A stretch of 32,917 nucleotides of DNA from Coriobacteriia bacterium. GTDB taxonomy: Bacteria > Actinomycetota > Coriobacteriia > Anaerosomatales > Kmv31. Positions within the stretch are counted from its first letter, which is position 1. Every line of letters starts with the position of its first letter. Both the position numbers and the translations under genes were made by a program. The notes under the pieces are model-generated. The model saw only the letters and a list, made by a program, of their open reading frames with translations. It made no database searches and had not been told where the DNA came from. The stretch is from the NCBI GenBank assembly GCA_014859305.1, contig JACUUM010000030.1, positions 1 through 32,917 on the forward strand, given 5' to 3'. Below, piece by piece: positions 22,412 to 29,871 of the stretch.

Positions 22412-23350
22412 ATGACGGAGTTCATGAGGCCCCAGGTGACGGTCGAAGGGGTGGACGACCGCACTTCCCGCTACATCGTCGAGCCGCTGGAGCGCGGCTT
22501 CGGCTACACGCTGGGCAACTGCATGCGCCGGGTGCTGCTCTCCTCGCTGCAGGGGTCGGCCGCGACGTCGATGCGGCTCGAAGGCGTGCAGCACGAGTTC
22601 TCGACGATCGACGGGGTGCGCGAGGACGTCACCGACATAGCGCTGAACGTGAAGGCGCTCGTGTTCAGGGAGACCGGCATCGGCATCCCGGATGCGGTGG
22701 CCACGCTCTCGGCGACGGGGCCGGGCGTGGTGACCGCATCCGACCTGCGGGTCCCGGCCGAGTTCGACCTCGTCAACCCCGAACAGCCGATCGCCACGCT
22801 GAACGACGGCGCCAAGCTCGAGATGAGCGTGCGCATCGGGGTCGGCCGCGGGTACGTTTCGGCGGACCGGAACAAGCGTCCCGAGGACCCGCTGGGCGTC
22901 ATCCCGGTGGACTCGCTGTTCAGCCCGGTGACGCGGTGCGCCTACACGGTGGAGAACACGCGCGTGGGCCAGCGCACCGACTACGACAAGCTCACCGTGG
23001 AGGTGGAGACGAACGGCTCGATCGAGCCGGCAGACGCCGTCGCCCAGGCCGCCCGCGTGATCGACGAGCACATGAACCTCTTCGTCGAGCAAGCCGTCAG
23101 CGCGCTGCCCGAGGAGGGCATCTTCTCGGCGGTCCTGGAAGAGGGCGACACGCTGATGGAGACGCCGATCGAGGAGCTGGACCTCTCGGTGCGCAGCTAC
23201 AACTGCCTGAAGCGGCAGGGTGTGAACACGATCGGCCAGCTCACGGAGTGCTCCGAGGCGGATCTGCTCAACATCCGCAACTTCGGCGCGAAGTCCATCG
23301 AGGAAGTGAAGGACAAGCTGCAGCAGATGGGCCTCGGCCTGAAGCAGTGA
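22412..23350 (+). CDS. rpoA: RNA polymerase alpha subunit
   Basis: Alpha forms the dimer on which RNA polymerase assembles. AAGGAGG precedes the ATG. The 312-residue protein has a complete N-terminal assembly domain (GFGYTLGNCMRRVLLSSLQG, with the conserved dimer and beta/beta' contacts) and, from about residue 250, a C-terminal domain IEELDLSVRSYNCLKRQG. That domain keeps Arg261, Asn264 and Cys265 (E. coli R265, N268, C269) and the NFGAKSIEE loop, so UP-element DNA binding should be intact. The extension found at the end of RpoC closely resembles this domain. It is next to rplQ, the standard arrangement. Confidence 0.98.
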   Translation: MTEFMRPQVTVEGVDDRTSRYIVEPLERGFGYTLGNCMRRVLLSSLQGSAATSMRLEGVQHEFSTIDGVREDVTDIALNVKALVFRETGIGIPDAVATLSATGPGVVTASDLRVPAEFDLVNPEQPIATLNDGAKLEMSVRIGVGRGYVSADRNKRPEDPLGVIPVDSLFSPVTRCAYTVENTRVGQRTDYDKLTVEVETNGSIEPADAVAQAARVIDEHMNLFVEQAVSALPEEGIFSAVLEEGDTLMETPIEELDLSVRSYNCLKRQGVNTIGQLTECSEADLLNIRNFGAKSIEEVKDKLQQMGLGLKQ

Positions 23351-23369
23351 CGGGAGACGGATCCTTAAG

Positions 23370-23756
23370 ATGAGACACCTCAAGAGCGGACGGAAGCTGG
23401 GCACGGACGCCAGTCACACCAAGGCGATCCTGCGCGGGCTCACGATCGCACTGTTGACCAGCGAGCGCATCAAGACCACGGAGCCCCGCGCCAAGGAGGT
23501 GCGCTCGATGGTGGAGCGCGTCATCACGTGGGGGAGGCGCGGCGACGTCCACTCGCGGCGCCTGATCATCGCCGAGCTCGGCGGCGACCCGACCGTCGAG
23601 CCGCCCTCCGGCGAGCCCGTGGAGCTCTCGCACCGCGTGATCGCCCAGCTCGCGCCACGCTTCGAGGGGCGTGAAGGCGGATACACCCGCATCCTCAAGC
23701 TCGGCCCCCGTAAGGGCGACGCAGCCCCCGTGGTCATCCTGGAGCTGGTGGACTGA
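23370..23756 (+). CDS. rplQ: 50S ribosomal protein L17
   Basis: L17 lies near the tunnel exit of the 50S subunit. The 128-residue product starts MRHLKSGRKLGTDASHTKAILR, with LTSERIKTTEPRAKEVRSMVERVITWGRRGD, and ends YTRILKLGPRKGDAAPVVILELVD, all diagnostic. The start has only a weak GGGAG some distance upstream, so coupling to rpoA (19 nt gap) is probable. It is the last gene of the alpha operon; two stem-loops follow directly. Confidence 0.98.
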   Translation: MRHLKSGRKLGTDASHTKAILRGLTIALLTSERIKTTEPRAKEVRSMVERVITWGRRGDVHSRRLIIAELGGDPTVEPPSGEPVELSHRVIAQLAPRFEGREGGYTRILKLGPRKGDAAPVVILELVD

Positions 23757-23815
23757 GGCGGTCCTTGACCGCCAGGCGTGACGGAGGGAGGGCCTCACCG
23801 CGGGTGGGGCCCTCC
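23757..23815 (+). terminator. tandem stem-loops ending the alpha operon
   Basis: The first hairpin, GGCGGT-ccttg-ACCGCC (23757-23773), begins right after the rplQ stop. The second is a 13-bp stem with one G-U pair, GGAGGGCCTCACC (23787-23799) with GGTGGGGCCCTCC (23803-23815), around a GCG loop. No T-run follows either, so termination may be incomplete or may need another factor; the stems could equally protect the 3' end of the alpha mRNA. No promoter is evident before ecfA1, so read-through may supply the next genes. Confidence 0.6.
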
Positions 23816-23853
23816 GCGCGCATGAGGCGACACCGCAGCCGAGGAGCCAAGCG

Positions 23854-24672
23854 ATGATCCGCGTCTCGGACGTCTCGTTCAGCTACGACACGCCGGAGGG
23901 GCCGCGAACGGCCCTTCGCGGGGTCTCCCTCGCCCTTCACCCGGGCCGTCACGTGGCGGTACTCGGCGCCAACGGCTCGGGGAAGTCCACTCTCGCCAAG
24001 TTGCTGGACGGGCTGCTGCTCCCGGACCGGGGCAGCGTCACCGTCGACGGCATGGACACGCGCGAGCCGGGTACGGCATGGGACGTGAGGGCGCGTGTCG
24101 GGATCGTGTTCCAGGACCCGGACAACCAGATCGTCGGGACGGTCGTGGAGGAGGACGTGGCCTTCGCGCCCGAGAACCTCGGGCTCCCGCGTGAGGAGAT
24201 CCGACGGCGCGTGGACGAGGCGCTGGAGGCCGTCGGACTGGCCGAGGTGCGCTCGCGCGAGCCCCACCTGCTCTCCGAAGGGCAGAAGCAGCGGCTCGCC
24301 ATCGCGGGCGTGCTCGCGATGCGCCCCGCCTACGTGGTCTTCGACGAGCCGGCGGCGATGCTCGACCCGCGCGGCCGCGAGGACGTTTCCGAGCTGATGG
24401 AGCGGCTGCGGGCCGACGGGCACGGGATCCTTCACGTGACGCACGACCTGTCGTACGTGCCGGCCGCGGACGAGACACTCGTCCTGGCGGGAGGACGGGC
24501 GGTCTTCGCCGGCCCGCCCGCGGAGCTGCTCGCGAGCCCCGAGGTGCTCACCTCCGCCGGCCTCGCGCTGCCGCCGATCGGCCGACTCGCCGAGGGCCTG
24601 CGGCGGCGCGGGGTGCCCGTGCCGGCCGTGGCGCTGGACGCCGAGAGCGTGGTGGCCTCGCTGTGGCGCTGA
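23854..24672 (+). CDS. ecfA1: Energy-coupling factor transporter ATPase (EcfA1-like)
   Basis: This is one of the two ATPases of an energy-coupling-factor importer, which takes up vitamins or metals with interchangeable S subunits. The 272-residue protein has Walker A GANGSGKST (residues 38-46), Q-loop Gln87 in VFQDPDNQIVG, signature LSEGQKQR (140-147; Glu in place of the usual Gly is common in EcfA), Walker B with Asp164-Glu165, and His197 in VTHD. Walker B is followed by PAAMLD where PTAMLD is usual. GAGGAG precedes the ATG. It overlaps the next ATPase gene by 10 nt. The substrate cannot be read here because no S subunit is present. Confidence 0.93.
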   Translation: MIRVSDVSFSYDTPEGPRTALRGVSLALHPGRHVAVLGANGSGKSTLAKLLDGLLLPDRGSVTVDGMDTREPGTAWDVRARVGIVFQDPDNQIVGTVVEEDVAFAPENLGLPREEIRRRVDEALEAVGLAEVRSREPHLLSEGQKQRLAIAGVLAMRPAYVVFDEPAAMLDPRGREDVSELMERLRADGHGILHVTHDLSYVPAADETLVLAGGRAVFAGPPAELLASPEVLTSAGLALPPIGRLAEGLRRRGVPVPAVALDAESVVASLWR

Positions 24673-25505
24673 CCGCCACACGCCTCGGCCACGTCTACGG
24701 AGCCGGCACCGGGTTCGCCAGCCGCGGCGTCGCCGGGGTGGACCTGAGCGTGGAGCGCGGCACACTCGCGCTCGTGCTCGGACCGACGGGCTCGGGGAAG
24801 TCGACCCTGCTGAGGATGCTCGCCGGTCTGTTGACCCCCACGGAGGGCCGGGCCGCCGCCGACGGCGTCCCGCTCACCGGGAAGGACCATGCCCCGCACG
24901 GCACGGTGGGGCTGGTCTTCCAGGACCCCGAGTCCCAACTGTTCGCCGAGACCGTCGCTGCCGACGTTGCGTTCGGGCCGGCGAACCTGGGTATGAGCGG
25001 CGAGGCCGCCGCCGCCGCGGCCGAACACGCGCTGGCCCGCGTCGGTCTCGACCCCGCCGATTTCGGGTCGCGTTCGCCCTTCGCGCTCTCCGGCGGGGAG
25101 GCGCGCCGCGTGGCGGTCGCCGGCGTGCTCGCGATGTCCCCGGCATACCTGCTCCTGGACGAGCCGACGGCGGGCCTGGACGCCGGAGGGCGGCGCGCCG
25201 TCGGTTCCGCCGTCGCTGCAGCCAAGGAGGGTGCGGGTGTCGTCGTGGTCGCGCACGACGCCGAGGAGTTCCTCGGCATGGCGGATCACGTGCTCGTGCT
25301 CGCGGACGGCCGGCCGGCGTTCGCGGGCACGGTCGGCGCCCTCGTGGAGGACCCGTCGCCACTGGTCCGTGCGGGGCTGGCCGTCCCCGAGGTGCTGCGG
25401 GCGCAGCTGCTCGCCGAGGAGCGCGGACTGCGCCTGGCGGGACGGACGATGCGTCCCGAGGCGGCCGCCGAGCGCCTGGCGGACGCAGGGGGGTGGCGGG
25501 GATGA
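24663..25505 (+). CDS. ecfA2: Energy-coupling factor transporter ATPase (EcfA2-like)
   Basis: This is the second ATPase of the ECF module, expected to pair with the product of the preceding gene. The 280-residue protein has Walker A GPTGSGKST (40-48), Q-loop Gln87 in VFQDPESQLF, signature LSGGEARR (142-149), Walker B with Asp166-Glu167 (LLLDEPTAGLD) and His198 in VAHD. The GTG start overlaps the ecfA1 stop by 10 nt; the ATG of ecfT overlaps its own stop. Signature Glu instead of Gln at the fifth position is the main departure. The Ala-rich segment around residues 113-125 reflects local GC bias. Confidence 0.93.
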   Translation: MALTATRLGHVYGAGTGFASRGVAGVDLSVERGTLALVLGPTGSGKSTLLRMLAGLLTPTEGRAAADGVPLTGKDHAPHGTVGLVFQDPESQLFAETVAADVAFGPANLGMSGEAAAAAAEHALARVGLDPADFGSRSPFALSGGEARRVAVAGVLAMSPAYLLLDEPTAGLDAGGRRAVGSAVAAAKEGAGVVVVAHDAEEFLGMADHVLVLADGRPAFAGTVGALVEDPSPLVRAGLAVPEVLRAQLLAEERGLRLAGRTMRPEAAAERLADAGGWRG

Positions 25506-26299
25506 GGATCACCGCGCCGTTCGGCCAGTACGTGCCTGTCGCGTCCCCCGTGCACGCGCTCGAGCCTCGAGCGAAGATGGCGCTGGCGGCGGCCTACACG
25601 GTCCTGCTCTTCACCGTGGAGGGTTTCGCCGGCCTCGCGTTCGCCGCGGTGCTCGGCGCCGCGGCCCTGGCGGCGTCGCGCGTACCTGCCCGGCTCGCGC
25701 TGCGCGGGGTGCGCACGGTCTCGATCCTGCTCGCGTTCACCGTGGCCGCCCACTCGCTGCGCTGGGAGCCGGCGACCGTGGCCCTGCTGCGCGTAGGCTC
25801 CCTCGGGATCGACGGCGAGGGGCTGGCCACGGGCCTCTTCCTCGCGTTGCGGATCGTGCTCCTGGTCGTGGCGACCTCCCTGCTGACGCTCACCACCACG
25901 CCTGTCGAGCTCACCGACGCGCTCGAGAAGCTGATGCGCCCGCTGCGCGCCGTCGGCGTGCCCGTGGGCGACGTGGCCATGATGCTCTCAATAGCCCTGC
26001 GCTTCATCCCCACGACGGCCGAGGAGGCGGAGAAGGTGATCGTCGCGCAGACCGCGCGAGGCGCGCGGCTGGGCGAAGGAGGGCCCCTGAGGCGGGCCCG
26101 CGCCTACGTGCCGGTGCTCGTGCCGCTCTTCGTGGGTCTGTTCCGGCGAGCCGACGAGCTGGCCACCGCGATGGAGGCGCGGTGCTATCGTGGCGGCGAG
26201 GGGCGCACGCGCTTGCGCGAGAGGCGCATGTGCCCCTCCGACTGGGCCGTGCTGGCCGCGGGGGTGACGCTGATGGTCGCGGGGAGTGTCGCGCTGTGA
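25502..26299 (+). CDS. ecfT: Energy-coupling factor transporter transmembrane protein EcfT
   Basis: EcfT is the membrane scaffold joining the two ATPases to S subunits. The start is the ATG in an ATGA overlap with ecfA2; a GTG three codons earlier is possible. The 265-residue protein begins with FGQYVPVASPVHALEPRAKM, the family N-terminus, and has about five hydrophobic segments. The two cytoplasmic coupling motifs are visible as TARGARLG and MEARCYRGG. Together with the ATPases this is a group II (shared) ECF module; its S subunits are probably encoded elsewhere. Next, truA starts in a GTGA overlap, as in many Firmicutes. Confidence 0.95.
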   Translation: MRITAPFGQYVPVASPVHALEPRAKMALAAAYTVLLFTVEGFAGLAFAAVLGAAALAASRVPARLALRGVRTVSILLAFTVAAHSLRWEPATVALLRVGSLGIDGEGLATGLFLALRIVLLVVATSLLTLTTTPVELTDALEKLMRPLRAVGVPVGDVAMMLSIALRFIPTTAEEAEKVIVAQTARGARLGEGGPLRRARAYVPVLVPLFVGLFRRADELATAMEARCYRGGEGRTRLRERRMCPSDWAVLAAGVTLMVAGSVAL

Positions 26300-27102
26300 G
26301 CACGGGCCTCGTCGGCAGCGCCTCCTCCGACGCTGGGGTGTCGGTGGCGCTGCGCGTAGCCTACGACGGCGCCTCCTTCGCGGGGTTCGCCCGCCAGCGC
26401 GGGCTCGAGACGGTCCAGGGGCGCCTGGAGGACGCGCTGCGCACCGCGATGCGTCGCGACGTGCCGACCGTGGGCGCCGGCCGCACCGACGCCGGTGTGC
26501 ACGCGCTCGGCCAGGTCGTGAGCTTCGCCGCGGGAGCCGGGGAGATCGACCCGCCCGAGCTGCTGCGCTCCCTGAACGCCCTCGCCGGGCCGCGCATCGT
26601 CGTGACGGACGTGCGGCTCACTCCGCCGGGCTTCGACGCCCGGCACTGGGCGACCTCGCGGGAGTACCGGTACCGTCTGGTGCCCGGCTCGGTGCCGCCA
26701 CTGTTCCTCGCCCGGTTCGCATGGTGGGTCCGGGCCCTGGACGTGCGCGCGATGCGCGAGGCGGCGGGACCGCTCGTGGGCGAGCACGACTTCACGTCGT
26801 TCTGCAGGGCGGACGGCGTCGAGGGGCGGCGCGTCGTCCGCACCCTGGGCGCCCTGGACGTCGAGCCGGACTCCGAGATGGGGGAGCACTGCCTGGTGGT
26901 GCGCGCCCGCGCTCGGTCGTTCATGCGCTCGATGGTGCGTATCCTCGTCGGCACGCTCGTCGAGGTCGGTACGGGCAGGCGGGCCCCCGAGTGGGCCGCT
27001 GAGGCACTGGCCGCGCGCGACCGCGCAGCCGCCGGGCCGACCGCGCCCCCGCACGGCCTGACCCTATGGAGCGTCGAGTACCCGGAGGGCGTGTGGCTGT
27101 AG
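26296..27102 (+). CDS. truA: tRNA pseudouridine synthase A
   Basis: TruA converts uridine to pseudouridine at positions 38-40 of the anticodon stem-loop of many tRNAs. The catalytic Asp65 lies in [15 protein letters not shown]; the N-terminal [14 protein letters not shown] and the later SREYRYR and [17 protein letters not shown] blocks are diagnostic. The GTG in the GTGA overlap with ecfT gives 268 residues; another GTG at 26338 would remove 14 poorly conserved residues, so the exact start is uncertain. The frame stays open well upstream but without TruA similarity. It closes the ECF block, after which rplM has its own promoter. Confidence 0.96.
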   Translation: MSTGLVGSASSDAGVSVALRVAYDGASFAGFARQRGLETVQGRLEDALRTAMRRDVPTVGAGRTDAGVHALGQVVSFAAGAGEIDPPELLRSLNALAGPRIVVTDVRLTPPGFDARHWATSREYRYRLVPGSVPPLFLARFAWWVRALDVRAMREAAGPLVGEHDFTSFCRADGVEGRRVVRTLGALDVEPDSEMGEHCLVVRARARSFMRSMVRILVGTLVEVGTGRRAPEWAAEALAARDRAAAGPTAPPHGLTLWSVEYPEGVWL

Positions 27103-27149
27103 GCAGGGTGGGAGGCCGACCTGCGGTGGGATGGATACGCCCGGCAGCG

Positions 27150-27178
27150 TTGACTAGGGCGGAGGCCGTGGATATAGT
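27150..27178 (+). promoter_or_regulatory. sigma70-type promoter of rplM-rpsI
   Basis: TTGACT (27150-27155) and TATAGT (27173-27178) are separated by exactly 17 nt, a near-consensus arrangement. The rplM TTG start is 82 nt downstream of the -10 box, leaving a leader of about 75 nt. Unlike the two operon promoters upstream, the bases following the -10 box are ACAAGGGTTC and do not match TTGTGACTCTAG. The boxes are clear; activity is inferred. Confidence 0.85.
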
Positions 27179-27260
27179 ACAAGGGTTCGCTCGGAGCCCC
27201 GTGAAGGCCAGGATGCGGACGCGTAAGGCGGAGCGCGCGAGCGCACGTTTGGAGGACGAG

Positions 27261-27695
27261 TTGAAGACCTACCATGCCAAGCCCGGCGAGGTCGAGCGCG
27301 AGTGGCTCGTGGTCGACGCGACCGACGTGGTCCTCGGCCGGCTTGCCAGCGAGGTGGCGCAGATCCTGAAGGGCAAGCGCAAGCCGACCTACACGCCGCA
27401 CGTGGACACCGGTGACTTCGTCATCGTCGTCAACGCGTCGAAGGTCCGGCTCACAGGCAACAAGCTCGAGAGCAAGAAGCTCTACCGCCACTCCGGCTAC
27501 ATCGGCGGCCTCAAGGAGGTGCCGGTCTCCCGGCTCCTGGCGACCAGGCCCGAGCGCGTCATCGAGCACGCCGTCAAGGGCATGCTGCCGAAGAACACCC
27601 TGGGCCGGCAGATGGCCAGGAAGCTCAAGGTCTACGCGGGTCCCGACCACCCGCACGAGGCGCAGAAGCCGCGTCCGATCACCCTGGAGGGTTAG
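27261..27695 (+). CDS. rplM: 50S ribosomal protein L13
   Basis: L13 is an early 50S assembly protein. The TTG start gives [15 protein letters not shown], the family N-terminus, with GGAGG (27251-27255) 5 nt upstream, and yields 144 residues (E. coli 142). The same frame is open back to 27066, but that extension would overlap the promoter at 27150 and truA and has no similarity, so it is rejected. The blocks [15 protein letters not shown] and [20 protein letters not shown] are characteristic. It forms a two-gene unit with rpsI, whose ATG is 3 nt downstream. Confidence 0.98.
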   Translation: MKTYHAKPGEVEREWLVVDATDVVLGRLASEVAQILKGKRKPTYTPHVDTGDFVIVVNASKVRLTGNKLESKKLYRHSGYIGGLKEVPVSRLLATRPERVIEHAVKGMLPKNTLGRQMARKLKVYAGPDHPHEAQKPRPITLEG

Positions 27696-27698
27696 CGC

Positions 27699-28097
27699 AT
27701 GGCAGAGAGCAAGGCCGTCTACTACGGCACCGGACGCCGCAAGACCGCCGTGGCCCGCGTCCGTCTCACCCCCGGTTCCGGCGTCGTCACCGTCAACGGC
27801 AGACCCTTCTCGGAGTACTTCGGCCGGGCGCACGTGCAGACGTTCGTGGAGCAGCCCTTCAAGGTGACCGAGACGGCCGGGCACTTCGACGTGGTCGCCA
27901 AGATCCACGGGAGCGGCCCGTCCTCCCAGGCCGGCGCGCTTCGTCACGGCATCGCCCGCGCCCTGTTGGAGGCCGGAGAGGACTATCGCGCCGAGCTGAA
28001 GCGCGCGGGCCTGCTGCGCCGCGACCCGCGGATGGTCGAGCGGAAGAAGTACGGCCTGAAGAAGGCCCGCAAGCGCCCGCAGTTCTCCAAGCGCTAG
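27699..28097 (+). CDS. rpsI: 30S ribosomal protein S9
   Basis: S9 lies in the 30S head and its C-terminal residues contact P-site tRNA. The 132-residue protein begins [21 protein letters not shown] and ends [12 protein letters not shown], with the universal final Lys-Arg. The core [30 protein letters not shown] and [19 protein letters not shown] are intact. GGAGGG within rplM provides its ribosome-binding site. A convincing terminator follows 33 nt after the stop, closing the rplM-rpsI unit. Confidence 0.98.
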   Translation: MAESKAVYYGTGRRKTAVARVRLTPGSGVVTVNGRPFSEYFGRAHVQTFVEQPFKVTETAGHFDVVAKIHGSGPSSQAGALRHGIARALLEAGEDYRAELKRAGLLRRDPRMVERKKYGLKKARKRPQFSKR

Positions 28098-28130
28098 GAG
28101 CGGCGGGAGCGACCGCAAGGACCCGAGACC

Positions 28131-28160
28131 GAGGCCCGTCGCGCGGCGGGCCTCTTCCTT
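28131..28160 (+). terminator. terminator after rpsI
   Basis: GAGGCCCG (28131-28138) and CGGGCCTC (28147-28154) form a perfect 8-bp GC stem around an 8-nt loop and are followed by TTCCTT. This is the most T-rich tail of any hairpin in the window and fits an intrinsic terminator for rplM-rpsI. The tail also takes part in a separate 11-bp inverted repeat with 28197-28207. Confidence 0.7.
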
Positions 28161-28207
28161 ACCGTCTCGGAACGGAGGAGCCCTCGCTCGTCGCAGGGTA
28201 AGGAAGA
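28153..28207 (+). repeat. 11-bp inverted repeat in the rpsI-glmM gap
   Basis: TCTTCCTTACC (28153-28163) is the exact reverse complement of GGTAAGGAAGA (28197-28207), with 33 nt between. The left arm overlaps the tail of the terminator after rpsI. The right arm lies about 50 nt before the glmM start. It could be an operator or an alternative RNA pairing; no known family was recognised. I see no convincing promoter for glmM in this gap. Confidence 0.5.
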
Positions 28208-28256
28208 CTGGTACGTTTCCTCCGTCAGGGGAAGAGCGCACAGGAGGAGCGATCCA

Positions 28257-29591
28257 ATGTCAGGACTCTTCGGGACCGACGGCGTCCGGGGCATCGCGAA
28301 CGCGGACCTCTCCCCGGAGCTGGCCTTCAGGCTCGGAGAGGCGGCCGGACACTTCCTGGGCGAGTACGGGCGCGGCCGCATCGTCGTCGGGAAGGACACG
28401 CGGCGCTCCGGCGACATGCTGGAAGCGGCGCTCGTCGCCGGGATCTGCTCGGGGGGCGCGCAGGCGCTGCTGTGCGGCGTGATCCCCACCCCCGGCGTGG
28501 CCTACGTCACGCGCACCCTGGAAGCCGACGGGGGCGTCGTCATCTCGGCCTCCCACAACCCCGCCGAGTACAACGGCATCAAGTTCTTCAGCCGCGAAGG
28601 TTTCAAGCTCCCGGACGAGCTGGAGGACGAGATCGGCGAGTTCGTGGTGAGGGACCGCGACTGGGAGAGGCCCACCGGTGCCGGCCTCGGCTCCTGCGAG
28701 CACCTCGCCCAGGCCGTGGAGCTCTACGTCTCGCACGGGTGCGCCTCGCTCCAAGCCGACCTCGCCGGATTGAGGGTGGCCGTGGACTGCGGCCACGGGG
28801 CGTCCTCGGTCAGTACGCCCGAGGCCTTCCGTCGCCTCGGCGCCGAGGTGACGGCGCTGAACTGCGACTGGGACGGCACGGACATCAACCGCGCCTCGGG
28901 CTCCACGCACATCCGAGCGCTCGCCGAACTCGTCCGCGAGGACGGCTTCGACCTCGGCATCGCCCACGACGGCGACGCTGACCGGCTGATCGCGGTGGAC
29001 GAGCGCGGCGAAGAGGTCGACGGCGATCTCGTCATGGCGATCTGCGCGAAGGACCTCAAGGAGCGCGGCCGCCTGGCGCGAGACACAGTGGTGGCCACCG
29101 TGATGAGCAACATGGGGCTCGAGGTCGCTCTTCGGAGTATGGGCGTGACTCTGGTCAAGACGCGCGTCGGCGACCGGTACGTGCTCGACGGCATGCGCGC
29201 CTCCGGGGCCGTGCTGGGCGGGGAGCAGTCGGGGCACGTGATCTTCATGGAGCACAACACGACAGGGGACGGGCTCGTCACCGCGCTGCAGCTCGCCTCG
29301 GTCATGCGCGCCAGCGGCGCGGCGCTGTCCGAACTCGCGCGGGTCATGACGCGGTTCCCGCAGGTCCTCGAGAACGTGATCGTCGCGGACAAAGGACGGC
29401 TCGGTGCCTCCGCCGCCGTGGCCGAGGCGGTGCGCGCCGCCGAGGAGCGCCTCGGCGATGACGGGCGCGTCCTGGTACGGGCCTCGGGGACGGAGCCCGT
29501 GGTACGGGTCATGGCGGAGGCGGCCGACGGGGAGGCGGCGCGGGAGGCCGTCGAGGAGATCGCGGCGGTCGTCCGCGAGGAGCTCGGCTAG
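28257..29591 (+). CDS. glmM: Phosphoglucosamine mutase
   Basis: GlmM converts glucosamine-6-phosphate to glucosamine-1-phosphate, the second step towards UDP-GlcNAc for peptidoglycan. AGGAGG precedes the ATG. The 444-residue protein starts MSGLFGTDGVRGIAN; the phosphorylated serine is Ser99 in ISASHNPAEYNGIKFF, the Mg-binding loop is DGDADR (Asp238, 240, 242), the sugar-binding loop is GGEQSGH, and the phosphate-binding loop is RASGTEPVVRVM. These separate GlmM from phosphomannomutase. Its product's precursor is made by GlmS, encoded 375 nt downstream. Confidence 0.97.
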   Translation: MSGLFGTDGVRGIANADLSPELAFRLGEAAGHFLGEYGRGRIVVGKDTRRSGDMLEAALVAGICSGGAQALLCGVIPTPGVAYVTRTLEADGGVVISASHNPAEYNGIKFFSREGFKLPDELEDEIGEFVVRDRDWERPTGAGLGSCEHLAQAVELYVSHGCASLQADLAGLRVAVDCGHGASSVSTPEAFRRLGAEVTALNCDWDGTDINRASGSTHIRALAELVREDGFDLGIAHDGDADRLIAVDERGEEVDGDLVMAICAKDLKERGRLARDTVVATVMSNMGLEVALRSMGVTLVKTRVGDRYVLDGMRASGAVLGGEQSGHVIFMEHNTTGDGLVTALQLASVMRASGAALSELARVMTRFPQVLENVIVADKGRLGASAAVAEAVRAAEERLGDDGRVLVRASGTEPVVRVMAEAADGEAAREAVEEIAAVVREELG

Positions 29592-29599
29592 GGCCGGTG

Positions 29600-29621
29600 C
29601 CGGCGGCCGGGGCGCCGCCGG
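29600..29621 (+). terminator. GC hairpin after glmM
   Basis: CCGGCGGC (29600-29607) and GCCGCCGG (29614-29621) form a perfect 8-bp stem with a 6-nt loop, 9 nt after the glmM stop. No T-run follows. It lies directly upstream of the putative glmS promoter and could end the glmM transcript, but the missing U-tract makes this uncertain. Confidence 0.45.
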
Positions 29622-29629
29622 GGGTGGCC

Positions 29630-29638
29630 TGCTAGACT
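29630..29638 (+). promoter_or_regulatory. possible extended -10 promoter of glmS
   Basis: TGCTAGACT matches an extended -10 element (TG-n-TAGACT); no -35 box is visible in the GC-rich hairpin upstream, as is tolerated by extended -10 promoters. It is about 85 nt before the ribozyme cleavage site. The bases GACTCTAGGC run from within the box onwards and match the sequence found downstream of the -10 box at the rpsL promoter. This is a moderate-confidence call. Confidence 0.45.
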
Positions 29639-29721
29639 CTAGGCGACCGGACTGCCGCGGCGGCGGCGAGAGGAGGCAGCGAACGAGGCGGACGGATCGC
29701 CGAGACGGGACGAAGACGTGA

Positions 29722-29871
29722 AGCGCCAGGACTGGGAGACGGACGACTCCGCCCCAGTCGACGAGGAGAGGACCGATCGAAGGATTCGGCGGATGGTCCT
29801 CCGGCCCCGAGCCGGGGTCGTGACGGTGCCGACAAATCCGGGGGGCGACCCCCGGGACAAAGCGGCGCCGG
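29722..29871 (+). promoter_or_regulatory. glmS ribozyme (glucosamine-6-phosphate-activated self-cleaving RNA)
   Basis: This leader RNA cleaves itself when glucosamine-6-phosphate binds, which destabilises glmS mRNA and lowers GlmS synthesis. The sequence matches the known core: AGCGCCAGGACT at the 5' end, with cleavage expected between A29722 and G29723; GTCGACGAGG (29757-29766), whose G29760 aligns with the catalytic guanosine; and TTCGGCGGAT (29785-29794). Helices fold by hand: P1 GACTGGG/CCCAGTC (29730-29736, 29753-29759), P2 GAGGACC/GGTCCTC (29768-29774, 29795-29801), P2a CGAA/TTCG, P3 CCCCG/CGGGG (29805-29809, 29813-29817), P4 CGGTGCCG/CGGCGCCG (29824-29831, 29863-29870) with an A-rich internal loop, capped by CCGGGGG-GCGA-like loop and CCCCCGG. 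An open frame across this element is spurious. glmS starts about 95 nt downstream. Confidence 0.93.

Noticed and set aside
27066-27260. N-terminal extension of rplM starting inside truA
   Set aside because: It would overlap the TTGACT/TATAGT promoter and adds 65 residues with no L13 similarity; the TTG at 27261 has its own ribosome-binding site and gives the canonical N-terminus.
28208-28240. Possible glmM promoter (TGGTACGTT as extended -10)
   Set aside because: Only three of six -10 positions match and there is no -35 box, so support is too weak to list.
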